The notes beneath the pieces were generated by a model. That model searched no databases and was not told the origin of the DNA. It saw nothing but the letters and a program-made list of their open reading frames with translations. DNA of 64,000 bases, taken from contig NZ_JAEPWN010000001.1 in NCBI RefSeq assembly GCF_016654005.1, positions 496,001 to 560,000 of the forward strand. The letters run 5' to 3'. The DNA is from Brevundimonas nasdae. Its GTDB lineage: Bacteria > Pseudomonadota > Alphaproteobacteria > Caulobacterales > Caulobacteraceae. The position numbers were made by a program, and so were the translations under genes. Below are positions 1 to 8,586 of this stretch, piece by piece; positions within the stretch are counted from its first letter, which is position 1; the number at the start of each line of letters is the position of its first letter.

Positions 1-1
1 C

Positions 2-535
2 GAGATCGTCGAGCTGGATCTGCTGTCAGGCGCCCACTATCAGCCGGAATACCGCAACAAGGTGGGCGCGCCCCATGTGCCCGCGCTGGAGCTGGACGAC
101 GAGACGACCATTTCGGAATCCATCGCCATCGCCCGCTATCTAGAGGCGCTTCATCCCGAGCCGAACCTGTTCGGGAATGACCCGCGTGAGCAGGCGGTGA
201 TCGAGATGTGGATGCGGCGCTGCGAGATCTATCTGGCCAATCCCATGATGATGGGGGTGCGGTTCAGCCATCCGGCGCTGGCGGCGCTGGAGGCGCCTCA
301 GCCCGAGGTGGCGCAGTACAATCTGGGCAGCGCCGAGAAGTTCATGAAGACGCTGGACCGGCGTCTGGCCGAGCGCGAGTTCATCGCCGATCGGTTCAGC
401 ATCGCCGACATCGTGGCCCTGGTCGGGCTGGAGTTCGGGCACCTGATCAAATACCGCCCGCCCGCAGAGTTTGAGAATCTGGCGCGCTGGATGCAGGCGT
501 GCAAGGCGCGGCCTGCTTCGAAGGCGGGCGCTTGA
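2..535 (+). CDS. Glutathione S-transferase family protein, C-terminal part (5' end outside window)
   Basis: The frame is open from the window edge, so the gene starts upstream; about 177 residues are visible. The first part matches the end of a thioredoxin-fold GST domain: a 'PHVPALEL' segment holding the cis-proline, then 'TTISESIAIARYLE', where the E-S pair normally contacts the glutathione gamma-glutamyl group. The rest is the all-helical C-terminal domain, with an 'FSIADIVAL' segment that fits the conserved N-capping box. The likely role is glutathione conjugation or another glutathione-dependent reaction in the cytoplasm; the substrate cannot be read. A GTG at 62 is internal, because the GST fold clearly continues upstream of it. 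Confidence 0.88.
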   Translation, partial: EIVELDLLSGAHYQPEYRNKVGAPHVPALELDDETTISESIAIARYLEALHPEPNLFGNDPREQAVIEMWMRRCEIYLANPMMMGVRFSHPALAALEAPQPEVAQYNLGSAEKFMKTLDRRLAEREFIADRFSIADIVALVGLEFGHLIKYRPPAEFENLARWMQACKARPASKAGA

Positions 536-548
536 TCAAGGTTAATCA

Positions 549-989
549 ATGGTTGATATTCGTCTTTCAACACCTGCCGACGCCGCCCGTGTCGTTGAAA
601 TCTGGAACCGCGCCGTCGACGCCACCCATGACTTCCTGACCCCGCAGGACCGGGCCGCCATCGGCGCCGAGGTCGAGGGATTCCTGCCCGCCGCGCCTCT
701 GGTGCTGGCGGTGGATGCCGACGATCGGCCGCTGGGCTTCATGCTGGTGGACGGGTCGCATATGGAGGCCCTGTTCATCGATCCCGACAGCCGGGGGCAG
801 GGCGTAGGGCGCGCCCTGGTCGCTTACGCCCTGGCCAGCCAGCCGGAGTTGACGACCGATGTGAACGCGCAGAATGCCCAGGCGGTCGGCTTTTATGAGC
901 GGATGGGGTTCGCCGCCAAAGGCCGCTCTGATCTGGACGGGCAGGGACGACCCTATCCGCTGATCCACCTGCGTCATCAGCAGGTCTGA
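549..989 (+). CDS. GNAT family N-acetyltransferase
   Basis: A 146-residue single-domain GNAT acetyltransferase. The acetyl-CoA pyrophosphate-binding motif A is clear (R-G-Q-G-V-G-R-A-L, about residues 78-86), preceded by the beta-4 strand 'MEALFIDP' and followed by the 'AVGFYERMGF' motif typical of YjaB/RimI-like enzymes. It should transfer an acetyl group from acetyl-CoA to an amine on a small molecule or protein; the acceptor is unknown. It begins 14 bases after the GST stop, so the two may be co-transcribed. Confidence 0.88.
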   Translation: MVDIRLSTPADAARVVEIWNRAVDATHDFLTPQDRAAIGAEVEGFLPAAPLVLAVDADDRPLGFMLVDGSHMEALFIDPDSRGQGVGRALVAYALASQPELTTDVNAQNAQAVGFYERMGFAAKGRSDLDGQGRPYPLIHLRHQQV

Positions 990-1102
990 GCGACGAAGCG
1001 ACTTTCATTACAGAAAGATAAGGTCGACCGCAGCATCCGTAAGCACGGTCCGGCGCCTCTACCCCGCATAGCGTGAACATCACGCCTGTCAGTGGTTCCA
1101 TA

Positions 1103-2464
1103 GTGTCCAAATCTGTTTTTTGCGGCGGTCTGCGTCTGGTCGCCGCCGGTTTCTGTTTGCTCGCCATCACCGCCACGCCCGTCCTGGCGCAGGATGCGGG
1201 GCGGATGGATCAGGTTGTTCGTGCGGCGGCGGACAAGGATGAGTTTTCCGGCTCGGTCCTGGTGGCGCGCGACGGTCAGATCCTGCTGGACCGGGGCTAT
1301 GGGCTGGCTAATCGCGAATGGTCGATCCCCAACGACAGCGCCACCAGGTTCCGGCTGGGGTCTGTGACCAAACAGTTCACCGCCGTGGCCATCATGCTGT
1401 TGAACGAGCGCGGGCAGGTCGATCTGGATGCGCCGGTGAAGACCTATCTGCCCAATGCGCCAGCCGCATGGGACCGGATGACGGTGCGCCATCTGCTGAC
1501 CCATACGGCGGCTCTGGCCGACTATACGCGGCTGGAGGATTTCGAGGCGAAGAAGACCCTGCCGACAACGGCTGAAGCCCTGATGGCGAGGTTCAGGGAC
1601 CGGCCGCTGGCGTTCCAGCCGGGCGAGGGGTGGGCCTATTCCAACTCCGGCTATGTGGTGCTGACGGCCATCATCGAGAGGGTCAGCGGCCAGACCTATG
1701 CCGACTTCGTGGTGCAGAACCTGTTCCACCCGCTGAACATGGGCGACAGCGGATACGACAGCCATGACGTCATCCTGCCACGCCGTGCTTCGGGCTATAC
1801 GCCCAGCGGCGAGGGGGTGATCAATGCGGCCTATGTGGATATGAGCGTGCCGCAGGGGGCGGGCGGCCTCTATTCCACGACCCATGACCTGTTGAAGTGG
1901 GAGCAAGGGCTGTTCGGCGCGCGGCTGCTGAAGCCGCAGTCGCTGGCGATCCTGACCACGCCCTACCGCAACAACTACGCCCTGGGTCTGGAGGTCGCCA
2001 AGGACGGAGATGACACGATCATCAGCCATTCCGGCGCCATCGACGGGTTCAACACCTATCTGGCCTATGACACCACGAACCGGATGACGGTGGTGGTGCT
2101 GGGCAATCTGAACGGCGCGGCCCCGCTGAAGCTGGGCGGGGAGCTGATGACCCTGGCGCGGGGTGGGGCGGTGACCCTGGCCGATGAGCGGCAGGCGGCG
2201 GCGATGTCGGCGGATGCGCTGGCGGCCTATTCGGGCGTCTATCAGGTCGCGCCTGGCTTCGCCCTGACCCTGAAGGTGGCGGACGGGGTGCTGACGGCGC
2301 AGGCAACGGGGCAGAAGCCGGTCGCCCTGACGCCGGAGACGACGGACGCCTTCTTCGTCGAAGCCATCGACGCCCAGATCACCTTCACCCGCAATGCGGC
2401 AGGCGGGATCGAGGGGCTGGTGCTGCACCAGGGCGGGCGCGAAATGCCCGCGCCGAGGCAATAG
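1103..2464 (+). CDS. Secreted serine hydrolase, beta-lactamase (class C/PBP4-like) family
   Basis: A secreted enzyme of the class C beta-lactamase / D-alanyl-D-alanine peptidase / esterase clan. From the GTG at 1103 it has a clean Sec signal peptide ending 'TPVLAQ'. The catalytic S-V-T-K tetrad (SxxK, about S87-K90) follows 'FRLG', the Y-S-N motif is near residue 179, and an H-S-G motif replaces K-T-G near 'IISHSGAIDGF'. The C-terminal 80 residues resemble the beta-barrel tail (DUF3471-like) seen in many of these proteins. A GTG at 1073 would add ten residues; neither start has a convincing ribosome site. The H-S-G motif and the tail favour an esterase or peptidase over a true beta-lactamase. 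Confidence 0.85.
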   Translation: MSKSVFCGGLRLVAAGFCLLAITATPVLAQDAGRMDQVVRAAADKDEFSGSVLVARDGQILLDRGYGLANREWSIPNDSATRFRLGSVTKQFTAVAIMLLNERGQVDLDAPVKTYLPNAPAAWDRMTVRHLLTHTAALADYTRLEDFEAKKTLPTTAEALMARFRDRPLAFQPGEGWAYSNSGYVVLTAIIERVSGQTYADFVVQNLFHPLNMGDSGYDSHDVILPRRASGYTPSGEGVINAAYVDMSVPQGAGGLYSTTHDLLKWEQGLFGARLLKPQSLAILTTPYRNNYALGLEVAKDGDDTIISHSGAIDGFNTYLAYDTTNRMTVVVLGNLNGAAPLKLGGELMTLARGGAVTLADERQAAAMSADALAAYSGVYQVAPGFALTLKVADGVLTAQATGQKPVALTPETTDAFFVEAIDAQITFTRNAAGGIEGLVLHQGGREMPAPRQ

Positions 2465-2600
2465 GCCCATCGCCGCCCGCCTCTGCACAGAGGGCGGGCG
2501 GCCACGCGTTTTCGCCAAACTGCGCCACGCCAAGGTGCTTAATCCGGGGAACCATTCGCGCCCGCCAAGCTTGACTAGGCAGCAGCTTATCGGAGGACGG

Positions 2601-3131
2601 ATGCTTAGACCTATCGCACTTGTGGCCGTGTGCGGCCTGTTGACGGCCTGTAATGCGGGGACGTCGCTGTCCAGTGGAACCCAGACCTTCAACGCCGGGG
2701 TCGGCGACGCCGTGCAGGCGCCGCTGGAAGACCTGAACCTGAAGCGCGAGGAAATCCCTGAGGTTCTGTTGCAGGCGCGGGGCGCGCCCTATGCGGTGAC
2801 CGGCTTGGGACGGTGCGCCGCTATCGGCGCCGAAATCGCACGCCTGGACGAGGCCCTGGGGCCGGACATCGACGTGCCGACAAGCGGCGACGGCGAGGCG
2901 CTGGATCAACAGGCGGCGGGCGCCGCGCTGGACGCCGTGCGCGATACGGCGACCGACTTCATTCCCTTCCGCAGTTGGGTCCGCCGCCTGAGCGGCGCCG
3001 CCCAGCACAGCCGCGAAGTCCAGTCCGCCATCCGCGCCGGCCTGGCGCGTCGCGCCTTCCTGAAAGGCATCGGCCAGCAGAAGAACTGCGCCCCGCCTGC
3101 CGCGCCCTATGGGTTCAAGACGCGACGGTGA
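2601..3131 (+). CDS. Hypothetical lipoprotein
   Basis: A 176-residue predicted lipoprotein of unknown function. The ATG at 2601 follows an AGGA-containing ribosome site (CGGAGGA), and the protein begins with a short lipoprotein signal ending in the lipobox L-T-A-C, so it should be anchored to a membrane facing the periplasm. The mature part has no recognised domain; it holds two further cysteines (in 'GRCAA' and near the C-terminus, 'KNCAPP') that could form a disulfide. The same frame is open further upstream, but the lipobox and ribosome site fix the start. It converges on the thioesterase gene, with only 6 bases between the two stops. Confidence 0.75.
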   Translation: MLRPIALVAVCGLLTACNAGTSLSSGTQTFNAGVGDAVQAPLEDLNLKREEIPEVLLQARGAPYAVTGLGRCAAIGAEIARLDEALGPDIDVPTSGDGEALDQQAAGAALDAVRDTATDFIPFRSWVRRLSGAAQHSREVQSAIRAGLARRAFLKGIGQQKNCAPPAAPYGFKTRR

Positions 3132-3137
3132 GGGCGA

Positions 3138-3569
3138 TCAGCGCGGCGTGAACTTGCGGATGACGCCGGAGAAGGTCATCAACAGGCGTTCTCCGGTGTT
3201 GATCTGGCCGCGCACGAAGATCAGACTCTTGCCGGCTTTGGTGACCTGGCCGGTGGCCTCGATCAGTTCGCCGACATAGCCGCCGTCGATGAAGGTGCTG
3301 TCCAGTTGGACGGTGACGCCGGATGCGCCCTCCATCTCCTGATAGGCGATCTGGAACATGGCGATGTCGGCGAAGGTCATCAGGCAGCCGCCGTGCATCC
3401 GCCCGCCTGCGTTCATGTGCTTCTGCTCGGCGCGGAAGGCGCAACGCATGTGACCGTCGGGGTCCAGCTTGCCGTAGAAGGGCCCGACCACCACGTCGAA
3501 GGTGTCGTGCAGGTCATAGGTCTGCCAGCCGGCGAATTCGCCCTCGGTGACGGTGATTTTCTTCGGCAT
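3138..3569 (-). CDS. PaaI/YbgC-type hotdog-fold thioesterase family protein
   Basis: A 143-residue single hotdog-fold protein. The helix 'NAGGRMHGGCLMTFADIAMF' carries the H-G-G signature of PaaI-type acyl-CoA thioesterases, and the later 'VQLDSTFIDGGYVGELIEATGQV' matches the fold's second half. It probably hydrolyses an acyl-CoA thioester in the cytoplasm; the acyl chain cannot be inferred. The ATG at 3569 gives 'MPKKITVTEG' directly before the fold; the 13 extra in-frame residues upstream look non-coding. It is divergent from the DUF3253 gene with 48 bases between start codons. Confidence 0.85.
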   Translation of the reverse strand: MPKKITVTEGEFAGWQTYDLHDTFDVVVGPFYGKLDPDGHMRCAFRAEQKHMNAGGRMHGGCLMTFADIAMFQIAYQEMEGASGVTVQLDSTFIDGGYVGELIEATGQVTKAGKSLIFVRGQINTGERLLMTFSGVIRKFTPR

Positions 3570-3617
3570 GGAAGACTTGGCCTTACTTCTGGTCGTGCAG
3601 TGCAGCATATAGGCCCA

Positions 3618-3923
3618 ATGAGCGATCCGATCGAAACCGCAATTTTGAACAAACTGGCTGCAATCGGCCCCGGCAAGAGCATCGAGCCTGCCGAAGTGGC
3701 CAAAGAGCTACAGCCGGAGCAATGGCAGCGGATGCTGCCCAAGGTGCGCGCCGTCGCGCTGCACCTGATGCGTCAGGGCCAGTTGACCATCACCAAGAAG
3801 GGCAAGCCGGTCGATCCGGACAACTTCCGCGGCGTGACGCGCTTGCGCCAGCCGACCGAAGAGGAAACGGCGCTGGCCCTGAGCCGCCGCCCGCCCGTCG
3901 TCGACGAGGGTGATGACGACTGA
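3618..3923 (+). CDS. DUF3253 domain-containing protein (winged-helix-like)
   Basis: A 101-residue acidic protein that fits the DUF3253 family. It has a helix-rich N-terminal half ('IETAILNKLAAIGPGKSIEPAEVAKEL', then 'WQRMLPKVRAVALHLMRQG') followed by a short beta hairpin ('LTITKKGKPVD'), the outline of a winged helix. The conserved D-P-D-N-F-R-G segment is present. Its function is unknown. Its stop overlaps the start of the following uracil-DNA glycosylase gene, so the two are probably translated together. Confidence 0.85.
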   Translation: MSDPIETAILNKLAAIGPGKSIEPAEVAKELQPEQWQRMLPKVRAVALHLMRQGQLTITKKGKPVDPDNFRGVTRLRQPTEEETALALSRRPPVVDEGDDD

Positions 3924-4500
3924 CCTCGAAGAGGTTCTGAACGACATACGCGCCTGCCGCGCCTGCGCAGGCGTGCTGCCGCATACGCCGCGCCCGGTCG
4001 TCCGGGTGTTTCCACAGACGCGTCTGCTGATCTGCGGACAGGCGCCGGGGCGGCGGGTGCATGAGAGCGGCCTGCCGTTCACCGATCCGTCGGGTGACCG
4101 GCTGCGGGACTGGATGGGCGTGGATTACGAGACCTTCTATGCCGATCACCGCATCGGCGTGGCGGCGCAGGCCTTCTGCTATCCGGGGACGGCGCCCAAG
4201 GGTGGCGACTATCCGCCGCCGCCGCGCTGCGCCGAACTGTGGCGACCGCAGTTGATGGATGCGCTGCCGCGCATGGAACTGACGCTGCTGGTTGGGAGCT
4301 ATGCCCAGACCTGGGCGCTGAAGGGCCGGACGAAGCGGAACATGACCGAGACTGTGCGTGCGTGGCGGGAATATGCGCCGGATGTGCTGGTGCTGCCGCA
4401 CCCGTCGTGGCGCAATACGGCCTGGCTGAGAAAGAACCCGTGGTTCGAGGCGGAGGTTGTTCCGTATCTGAAAGAGCGGGTGCGGGGGATTCTGGTTTGA
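3913..4500 (+). CDS. Uracil-DNA glycosylase family protein with predicted 4Fe-4S cluster
   Basis: A 195-residue protein of the uracil-DNA glycosylase superfamily, which removes uracil and related bases from DNA. Motif 1 is G-Q-A-P-G (about residues 42-46) and motif 2 is L-P-H-P-S-W-R-N near the C-terminus. Four cysteines fit the C-x2-C ... C-x16-C arrangement (C15, C18, C89, C106) that binds a 4Fe-4S cluster in family 4 enzymes. The G-Q-A-P-G motif differs in detail from the classical family 4 motif, so substrate choice may differ. The ATG at 3913 is preferred over the adjacent GTG at 3910. It overlaps the DUF3253 gene by 11 bases. Confidence 0.85.
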   Translation: MTTDLEEVLNDIRACRACAGVLPHTPRPVVRVFPQTRLLICGQAPGRRVHESGLPFTDPSGDRLRDWMGVDYETFYADHRIGVAAQAFCYPGTAPKGGDYPPPPRCAELWRPQLMDALPRMELTLLVGSYAQTWALKGRTKRNMTETVRAWREYAPDVLVLPHPSWRNTAWLRKNPWFEAEVVPYLKERVRGILV

Positions 4501-4502
4501 AC

Positions 4503-5516
4503 ATGCGCGCCTTGGCGGTTGCGGCCGGGATCGCCGTCGCCTTGACCCTGTCCGCCTGCGCCACGCCGCATATCCAGGCGCCGCTGACGCCGCCCGCCGG
4601 GTTCACCGGGCCTCACGTCGAGGATCGGGCGCTGGTGATGTCGGACGGGGCGCGCCTGCCGCTGATGCGGTGGTCGCCCAAGGATCAAGAGCCGTGGGCG
4701 GTGATCGTGGCCCTGCACGGGATGAACGACCATGCGGCCTCTTTCCGGCTGGCTGGGCCGTGGTGGGCCGAGCAGGGGATCGAGACCTGGGCCTATGACC
4801 AGCGCGGCTTCGGCCAGGCGCCCGGACGGGGCGAATGGGCGGGCGAGGTGCGGATGACCGACGACGTGCGCGAGGCCGTCGCAATGGCGCGCGCCCGCTA
4901 TCCTCAGGCCGTGATCGCCGTGGTGGGCGAAAGCATGGGCGGATCGGTGGCGGCGGCGGCGTTCGGATCGGACCGGCCGCCGAACGCGGACCGGGTGGTC
5001 TTCCTGTCGCCCGGCGTCTGGGGATGGTCGGCGCAAGGCTGGCTGAACAGTTCGGTGCTGAATGTCGCCGCGCGGGTCGCCGGACCGGTGGCGGTGGAGC
5101 CGCCGTCCTTCATCGCCAGCCGCATCGTCGCCTCGTCCAACTGGCTGGAACTTTACCGCAACGGCCGCGATCCTGAGAGCCTGCTGTCGACGCGGTTCGA
5201 CACCATCTATGGGCTGGTCGACCTGATGGAGAGCGCGTCGCGGAAGGTCGGTCTGTCGCGCACGCCGTCCATCCTGATGTACGGCGCCCATGACGAGGTG
5301 GTGGAGAAGGGGCCGATGCGGCGCGCGCTGGATCAGGTTCCGGCCGGATCGACGCTGCGGACGGCCTTTTATCCCGACGCCTGGCACCTGCTGAACCGCG
5401 ATCTGCAGGCCGAGGTGGTGTACCGCGACGTGGCCGCCTTCCTGCGCGACCCGCAAGGCGCCTTACCGTCGGGCGCCCAGCCTGTGCTGCCTGAGCTTGA
5501 GAAGCGGGCGCGCTGA
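4503..5516 (+). CDS. Alpha/beta hydrolase lipoprotein (lysophospholipase-like)
   Basis: A 337-residue lipoprotein hydrolase. The signal peptide ends in a lipobox (L-S-A-C), then comes an alpha/beta hydrolase of the 'serine aminopeptidase S33 / lysophospholipase' type: an oxyanion-loop motif 'LHGMND', the nucleophile elbow G-E-S-M-G-G, an acid in 'GAHDEVV', and the histidine in 'DAWHLL'. It probably cleaves a lipid or other ester at the envelope. The ATG at 4503 lies two bases after the preceding gene's stop, so it is probably co-expressed with the glycosylase gene. Confidence 0.87.
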   Translation: MRALAVAAGIAVALTLSACATPHIQAPLTPPAGFTGPHVEDRALVMSDGARLPLMRWSPKDQEPWAVIVALHGMNDHAASFRLAGPWWAEQGIETWAYDQRGFGQAPGRGEWAGEVRMTDDVREAVAMARARYPQAVIAVVGESMGGSVAAAAFGSDRPPNADRVVFLSPGVWGWSAQGWLNSSVLNVAARVAGPVAVEPPSFIASRIVASSNWLELYRNGRDPESLLSTRFDTIYGLVDLMESASRKVGLSRTPSILMYGAHDEVVEKGPMRRALDQVPAGSTLRTAFYPDAWHLLNRDLQAEVVYRDVAAFLRDPQGALPSGAQPVLPELEKRAR

Positions 5517-5690
5517 CTGGTCGGCGCGGGCGTCGAACGGCGCTCTTTAGATAAAACTGTGCATTGTTGCGCTGCAACAGGGGTGAGATCGCGCGCCGTG
5601 GGGCTGTGCCGTGAAATTGTCGTGCTTGAAGCCTAATCGCTGCAGGCCTAATGTCTGGGCAAGAATAATATTACCCTGGGAGGCCCTGCT

Positions 5691-6782
5691 ATGGGCATGA
5701 CACTGTTCGATTCGCCGTCGTTCGCGAACCATGAGGGCGTTCACGCCTTCTTCGACGAGAAAACCGGCCTGAAGGCGGTCGTCGCCGTTCACTCCACCGC
5801 ACGCGGCCCAGCCGTCGGCGGCACGCGAATGTGGAACTATGCGTCCTCGGCCGAGGCGCTGGAGGACGTGCTGCGTCTGTCCAAGGGCATGAGCTACAAG
5901 AACGCGGTCGCGGACCTGGAAATGGGCGGCGGCAAGTCGGTGATCATCGGCGACAGCCGCACTCAGAAGACGCCTGAGCTGTTCCGCGCCTTTGGCCGCG
6001 CCGTCGATACGCTGGGCGGCGTCTATTACGCCGCCGAGGACGTGGGCGTGTCGGTCGCCGACATCGCCGAGGCGCGCAAGACGACCTCGCGCGTCCTGGG
6101 CCTGAAGGACGGGCCGGAAGCCTCGGGCGACCCCAGCCCGGTGACGGCTGAGGGCGTCTATCGCTCGACCCTGGCGGTCGCGCGTCGTCTGTTCAAACAG
6201 GATGATCTGACCGGCCTGACCATCGCCATGCAGGGCGTGGGCCACGTCGGCGGATACCTGGCCGACAAGCTGGCGGCTGCAGGCGCCAAGCTGGTGATGA
6301 CCGACGTCAACACCGCAACCCTGGCCGAAGTCGCCGCCCGCACGGGCGCCGAGATCGTTGCGCCCGACGCCATCTATGACGTCAAGGCCGACATCTATGC
6401 GCCGTGCGCCCTGGGCGCGACGCTGAACCCGCACACGCTGGGCCGGATCACCGCCAAGGCCGTGGTCGGCGCCGCCAACAACCAACTGGCCACGCCGGAA
6501 ATCGGCCGCATCCTGTTCGAGCGCGGCGTGCTGTATGCGCCCGATTACGTCGTCAACGGCGGCGGCATCATCAATGTGGCGGCGGAAATGAACGCTCGTC
6601 AGACCAAGGGCGCCTTTGATCCGGCCTGGGTCGAGAAGAAGCTGTCGCGTCTGATCGAAACCTTCGACGAGATCCTGGAGCGTTCGGCCGTCGAAAACCG
6701 TCCGACCCACGAAATCGCCGACGCCATCGCCGAAGCCCGCATCGCGGCGGCGGCTGATGAAAAGCTGAAGCAGGCGGCGTAA
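5691..6782 (+). CDS. Glu/Leu/Phe/Val dehydrogenase (leucine/valine dehydrogenase type)
   Basis: A 363-residue NAD-dependent amino acid dehydrogenase. The substrate domain shows 'GPAVGGTRMW' and 'GMSYKNAVADLEMGGGKSVI', with the substrate lysine in G-M-S-Y-K and the catalytic lysine in G-G-G-K-S. The Rossmann domain starts at 'TIAMQGVGHVGGYLADKL' (G-x-G-x-x-G). Length and motifs match leucine/valine/phenylalanine dehydrogenases, which reversibly deaminate branched or aromatic amino acids to 2-oxo acids. The ATG at 5691 follows a GGGAGG ribosome site. It stands alone, with 174 bases upstream and a hairpin downstream. Confidence 0.9.
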   Translation: MGMTLFDSPSFANHEGVHAFFDEKTGLKAVVAVHSTARGPAVGGTRMWNYASSAEALEDVLRLSKGMSYKNAVADLEMGGGKSVIIGDSRTQKTPELFRAFGRAVDTLGGVYYAAEDVGVSVADIAEARKTTSRVLGLKDGPEASGDPSPVTAEGVYRSTLAVARRLFKQDDLTGLTIAMQGVGHVGGYLADKLAAAGAKLVMTDVNTATLAEVAARTGAEIVAPDAIYDVKADIYAPCALGATLNPHTLGRITAKAVVGAANNQLATPEIGRILFERGVLYAPDYVVNGGGIINVAAEMNARQTKGAFDPAWVEKKLSRLIETFDEILERSAVENRPTHEIADAIAEARIAAAADEKLKQAA

Positions 6783-6793
6783 CGCGCGCCGAA

Positions 6794-6825
6794 GCCTTTC
6801 CCTCCCCGCAGGGAGAGGGAAAGGC
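6794..6825 (+). terminator. Hairpin after the amino acid dehydrogenase gene
   Basis: An 11-bp perfect inverted repeat (GCCTTTCCCTC / GAGGGAAAGGC) with a 10-base loop lies 11 bases after the dehydrogenase stop. There is no U-run after it, so termination strength is uncertain. The sequence resembles the CTCTCCC/GGGAGAG hairpins at 44.5 kb and may belong to the same repeat family. Confidence 0.5.
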
Positions 6826-6871
6826 GGTTTGGGGCATGTTCGGCGCCTGAGGCGATCTTTGTAACCGTCTC

Positions 6872-6887
6872 TTAACGCGGCATTTAC
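6872..6887 (+). promoter_or_regulatory. Candidate CtrA box upstream of fliF
   Basis: TTAA-N7-TTTAC, one base off the Caulobacter CtrA consensus TTAA-N7-TTAA(C), 68 bases before the fliF start. Early flagellar operons of Caulobacter, fliF included, are activated by CtrA at such boxes. Six of the seven spacer bases (CGCGGC) match the box upstream of fliL in this window. Confidence 0.65.
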
Positions 6888-6895
6888 CATATGGG

Positions 6896-6909
6896 CGGCA
6901 TTTTCTGCC
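6896..6909 (+). promoter_or_regulatory. Candidate FlbD-binding (ftr-like) element at fliF
   Basis: CGGCATTTTCTGCC lies 8 bases downstream of the CtrA box. It matches the 14-mer upstream of fliL (51082-51095) at 10 of 14 positions, with conserved ends CGGCA and CTGCC. In Caulobacter, FlbD represses fliF through an ftr element close to the promoter, and this position fits. Confidence 0.5.
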
Positions 6910-6954
6910 TAGCGGGTCTGCGTTGGTCTCCCGCCAGTTTTGGGGCGGGGACGC

Positions 6955-8586
6955 GTGGGCGGTTTCACCGAGGCGTTGCAGAAGTTCGGGATCGGTCGTC
7001 TGGCTGCGGTGCTCGGCGTCGCCGCGGGGGTCGCCGCCGTGCTGGTCGCCGTCATGCTGCGGATGGGGCAGTCGCCGGACGCGCTGCTGTATTCCAATCT
7101 GGATCTGCGCGAAGCGGGTGAAATCACCGCCGCCCTCCAGCAGGCCAACATCAAATATTCGTCCAAGGGCGACGGCTCGACCATCATGGTCAACCGCGAT
7201 CAGGTCGGCGAGGCCCGGATGCTGGTCGCCGGCAAGGGGCTGGTGACCACGGGGTCGGTTGGTTACGAAATCTTCGACAACCAGTCGGTGCTGGGCCAGA
7301 CCGAGTTCCAGCAGCAGTTGAACGAGCAGCGCGCCCTGCAGGGCGAGTTGTCGCGCACCATCATGTCGATGCGCGGCATCACCGCCGCCCGCGTCCACAT
7401 CACCCTGCCGCGCCGTGAGATGTTCTCGTCCGCCGCCTCTGACCCCACAGCCGCCGTTCTGGTGGGACTGGGCGGGCGCGACCTGTCGGGCGATCAGGTG
7501 CGGGCGATCCGCAACCTGGTGGCCTCGTCCGTGCCGAACCTGAAGCCGGAGCGCGTCACGGTCGCCGACCAGAACAACCGCACACTGGCGGCCGGCAATG
7601 AGGGCGACGAGTTCTCGTCCGCCTCGGCGCTGGAGACCAAGAACACGACCGAGGCCCAGCTTCAGGCGCGCATCAAGGACATCGTCGAAGGCGTGGTCGG
7701 CGTGGGCGCCGCGCGCGTTCAGGTGTCGGCCGACATCGACCGCAGCCGTTCGACCACTCAAGAGCAGAAGTACGATCCCGACGGCCAGGTCGTGCTGTCG
7801 ACCTCGACCAACGGTTCGCTGTCGCAGAACAATCAGGCCCAGCCTGACGGCGCCGTGTCCGCCGCCAACAACATGCCGGGCGGGGCGGGCGATCCGATCC
7901 AGACGGGCGAGCGGTCCAGCCAGAACGCCGAGATCACCAACTACCAGAACTCCAGCACCACAACGACGACCACGCGCGAGCCGGGCGAGGTCAAGAAGCT
8001 GTCCGTCTCGGTCGCCGTCGACGGACGCTGGACGCCGCCTGCGAACGGCAAGGGCGAACCGACCTATGCGCCGCGCACCGCCGAGGAGATCGCACAGATC
8101 AAGTCGCTGGTGGCCGCCGCCGCCGGTGTGGACGAAGCGCGCGGCGACAAGATCGAGGTGCTGAACGTCCGCTTCAACCGTGACCCGGCGTTGGGCGGCG
8201 GACTGGACGGCGCGTCGTCGATGTTCAACTTCTCCAAGAACGACATCATGCGCGGGATCGAGCTGCTGGTGCTGCTGCTGACCGCCGGGCTTCTGATCTT
8301 CTTCGTTCTGCGTCCGCTGTTGAAGACGGTGGGCGGCGGTTCGAACCTGCCGGCCCTGGCGGGTGACGGCGTGCCGGTGACGGCGCTGCAGACCACCCTG
8401 GTCGGGCCGGACGGCCAGCCGCAACTGGCGCATCTGGCGTCGCACAGCGAGATGGACCACAAGATCGACATCGCCCGCATCGAGGGTCAGGTGAAGGCGT
8501 CCTCGGTCAAGAAGGTCGCCGACTTCGTGCAGAGCCATCCTGATGAGGCCACGAGCATCCTGCGCGGCTGGGTGTCCGAAGGCTGA
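6955..8586 (+). CDS. fliF: Flagellar MS-ring protein FliF
   Basis: FliF forms the MS ring of the flagellar basal body in the inner membrane. The protein (543 residues from the GTG at 6955) has an N-terminal membrane helix (about residues 14-35), then the ring-building motif 1 ('[12 protein letters not shown]'), the periplasmic region with a low-complexity threonine-rich stretch ('[13 protein letters not shown]'), a second membrane helix ('[19 protein letters not shown]'), and a cytoplasmic tail ending '[19 protein letters not shown]' that binds FliG. A TTG at 6940 could add five residues. It is first in the operon and its stop overlaps the fliG start by one base. Confidence 0.95.
   Translation: MGGFTEALQKFGIGRLAAVLGVAAGVAAVLVAVMLRMGQSPDALLYSNLDLREAGEITAALQQANIKYSSKGDGSTIMVNRDQVGEARMLVAGKGLVTTGSVGYEIFDNQSVLGQTEFQQQLNEQRALQGELSRTIMSMRGITAARVHITLPRREMFSSAASDPTAAVLVGLGGRDLSGDQVRAIRNLVASSVPNLKPERVTVADQNNRTLAAGNEGDEFSSASALETKNTTEAQLQARIKDIVEGVVGVGAARVQVSADIDRSRSTTQEQKYDPDGQVVLSTSTNGSLSQNNQAQPDGAVSAANNMPGGAGDPIQTGERSSQNAEITNYQNSSTTTTTTREPGEVKKLSVSVAVDGRWTPPANGKGEPTYAPRTAEEIAQIKSLVAAAAGVDEARGDKIEVLNVRFNRDPALGGGLDGASSMFNFSKNDIMRGIELLVLLLTAGLLIFFVLRPLLKTVGGGSNLPALAGDGVPVTALQTTLVGPDGQPQLAHLASHSEMDHKIDIARIEGQVKASSVKKVADFVQSHPDEATSILRGWVSEG

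Noticed and set aside
977..2692. 571-codon frame antisense to the serine hydrolase gene
   Set aside because: Low-complexity, Arg/Gln/His-rich translation and no known domain; the plus-strand gene has a signal peptide and catalytic motifs.
6571..8538. Long open frame antisense to fliF (655 codons)
   Set aside because: It is the mirror of fliF in high-GC DNA; its translation is Arg/His/Gly-rich with no domain, and fliF is certain.
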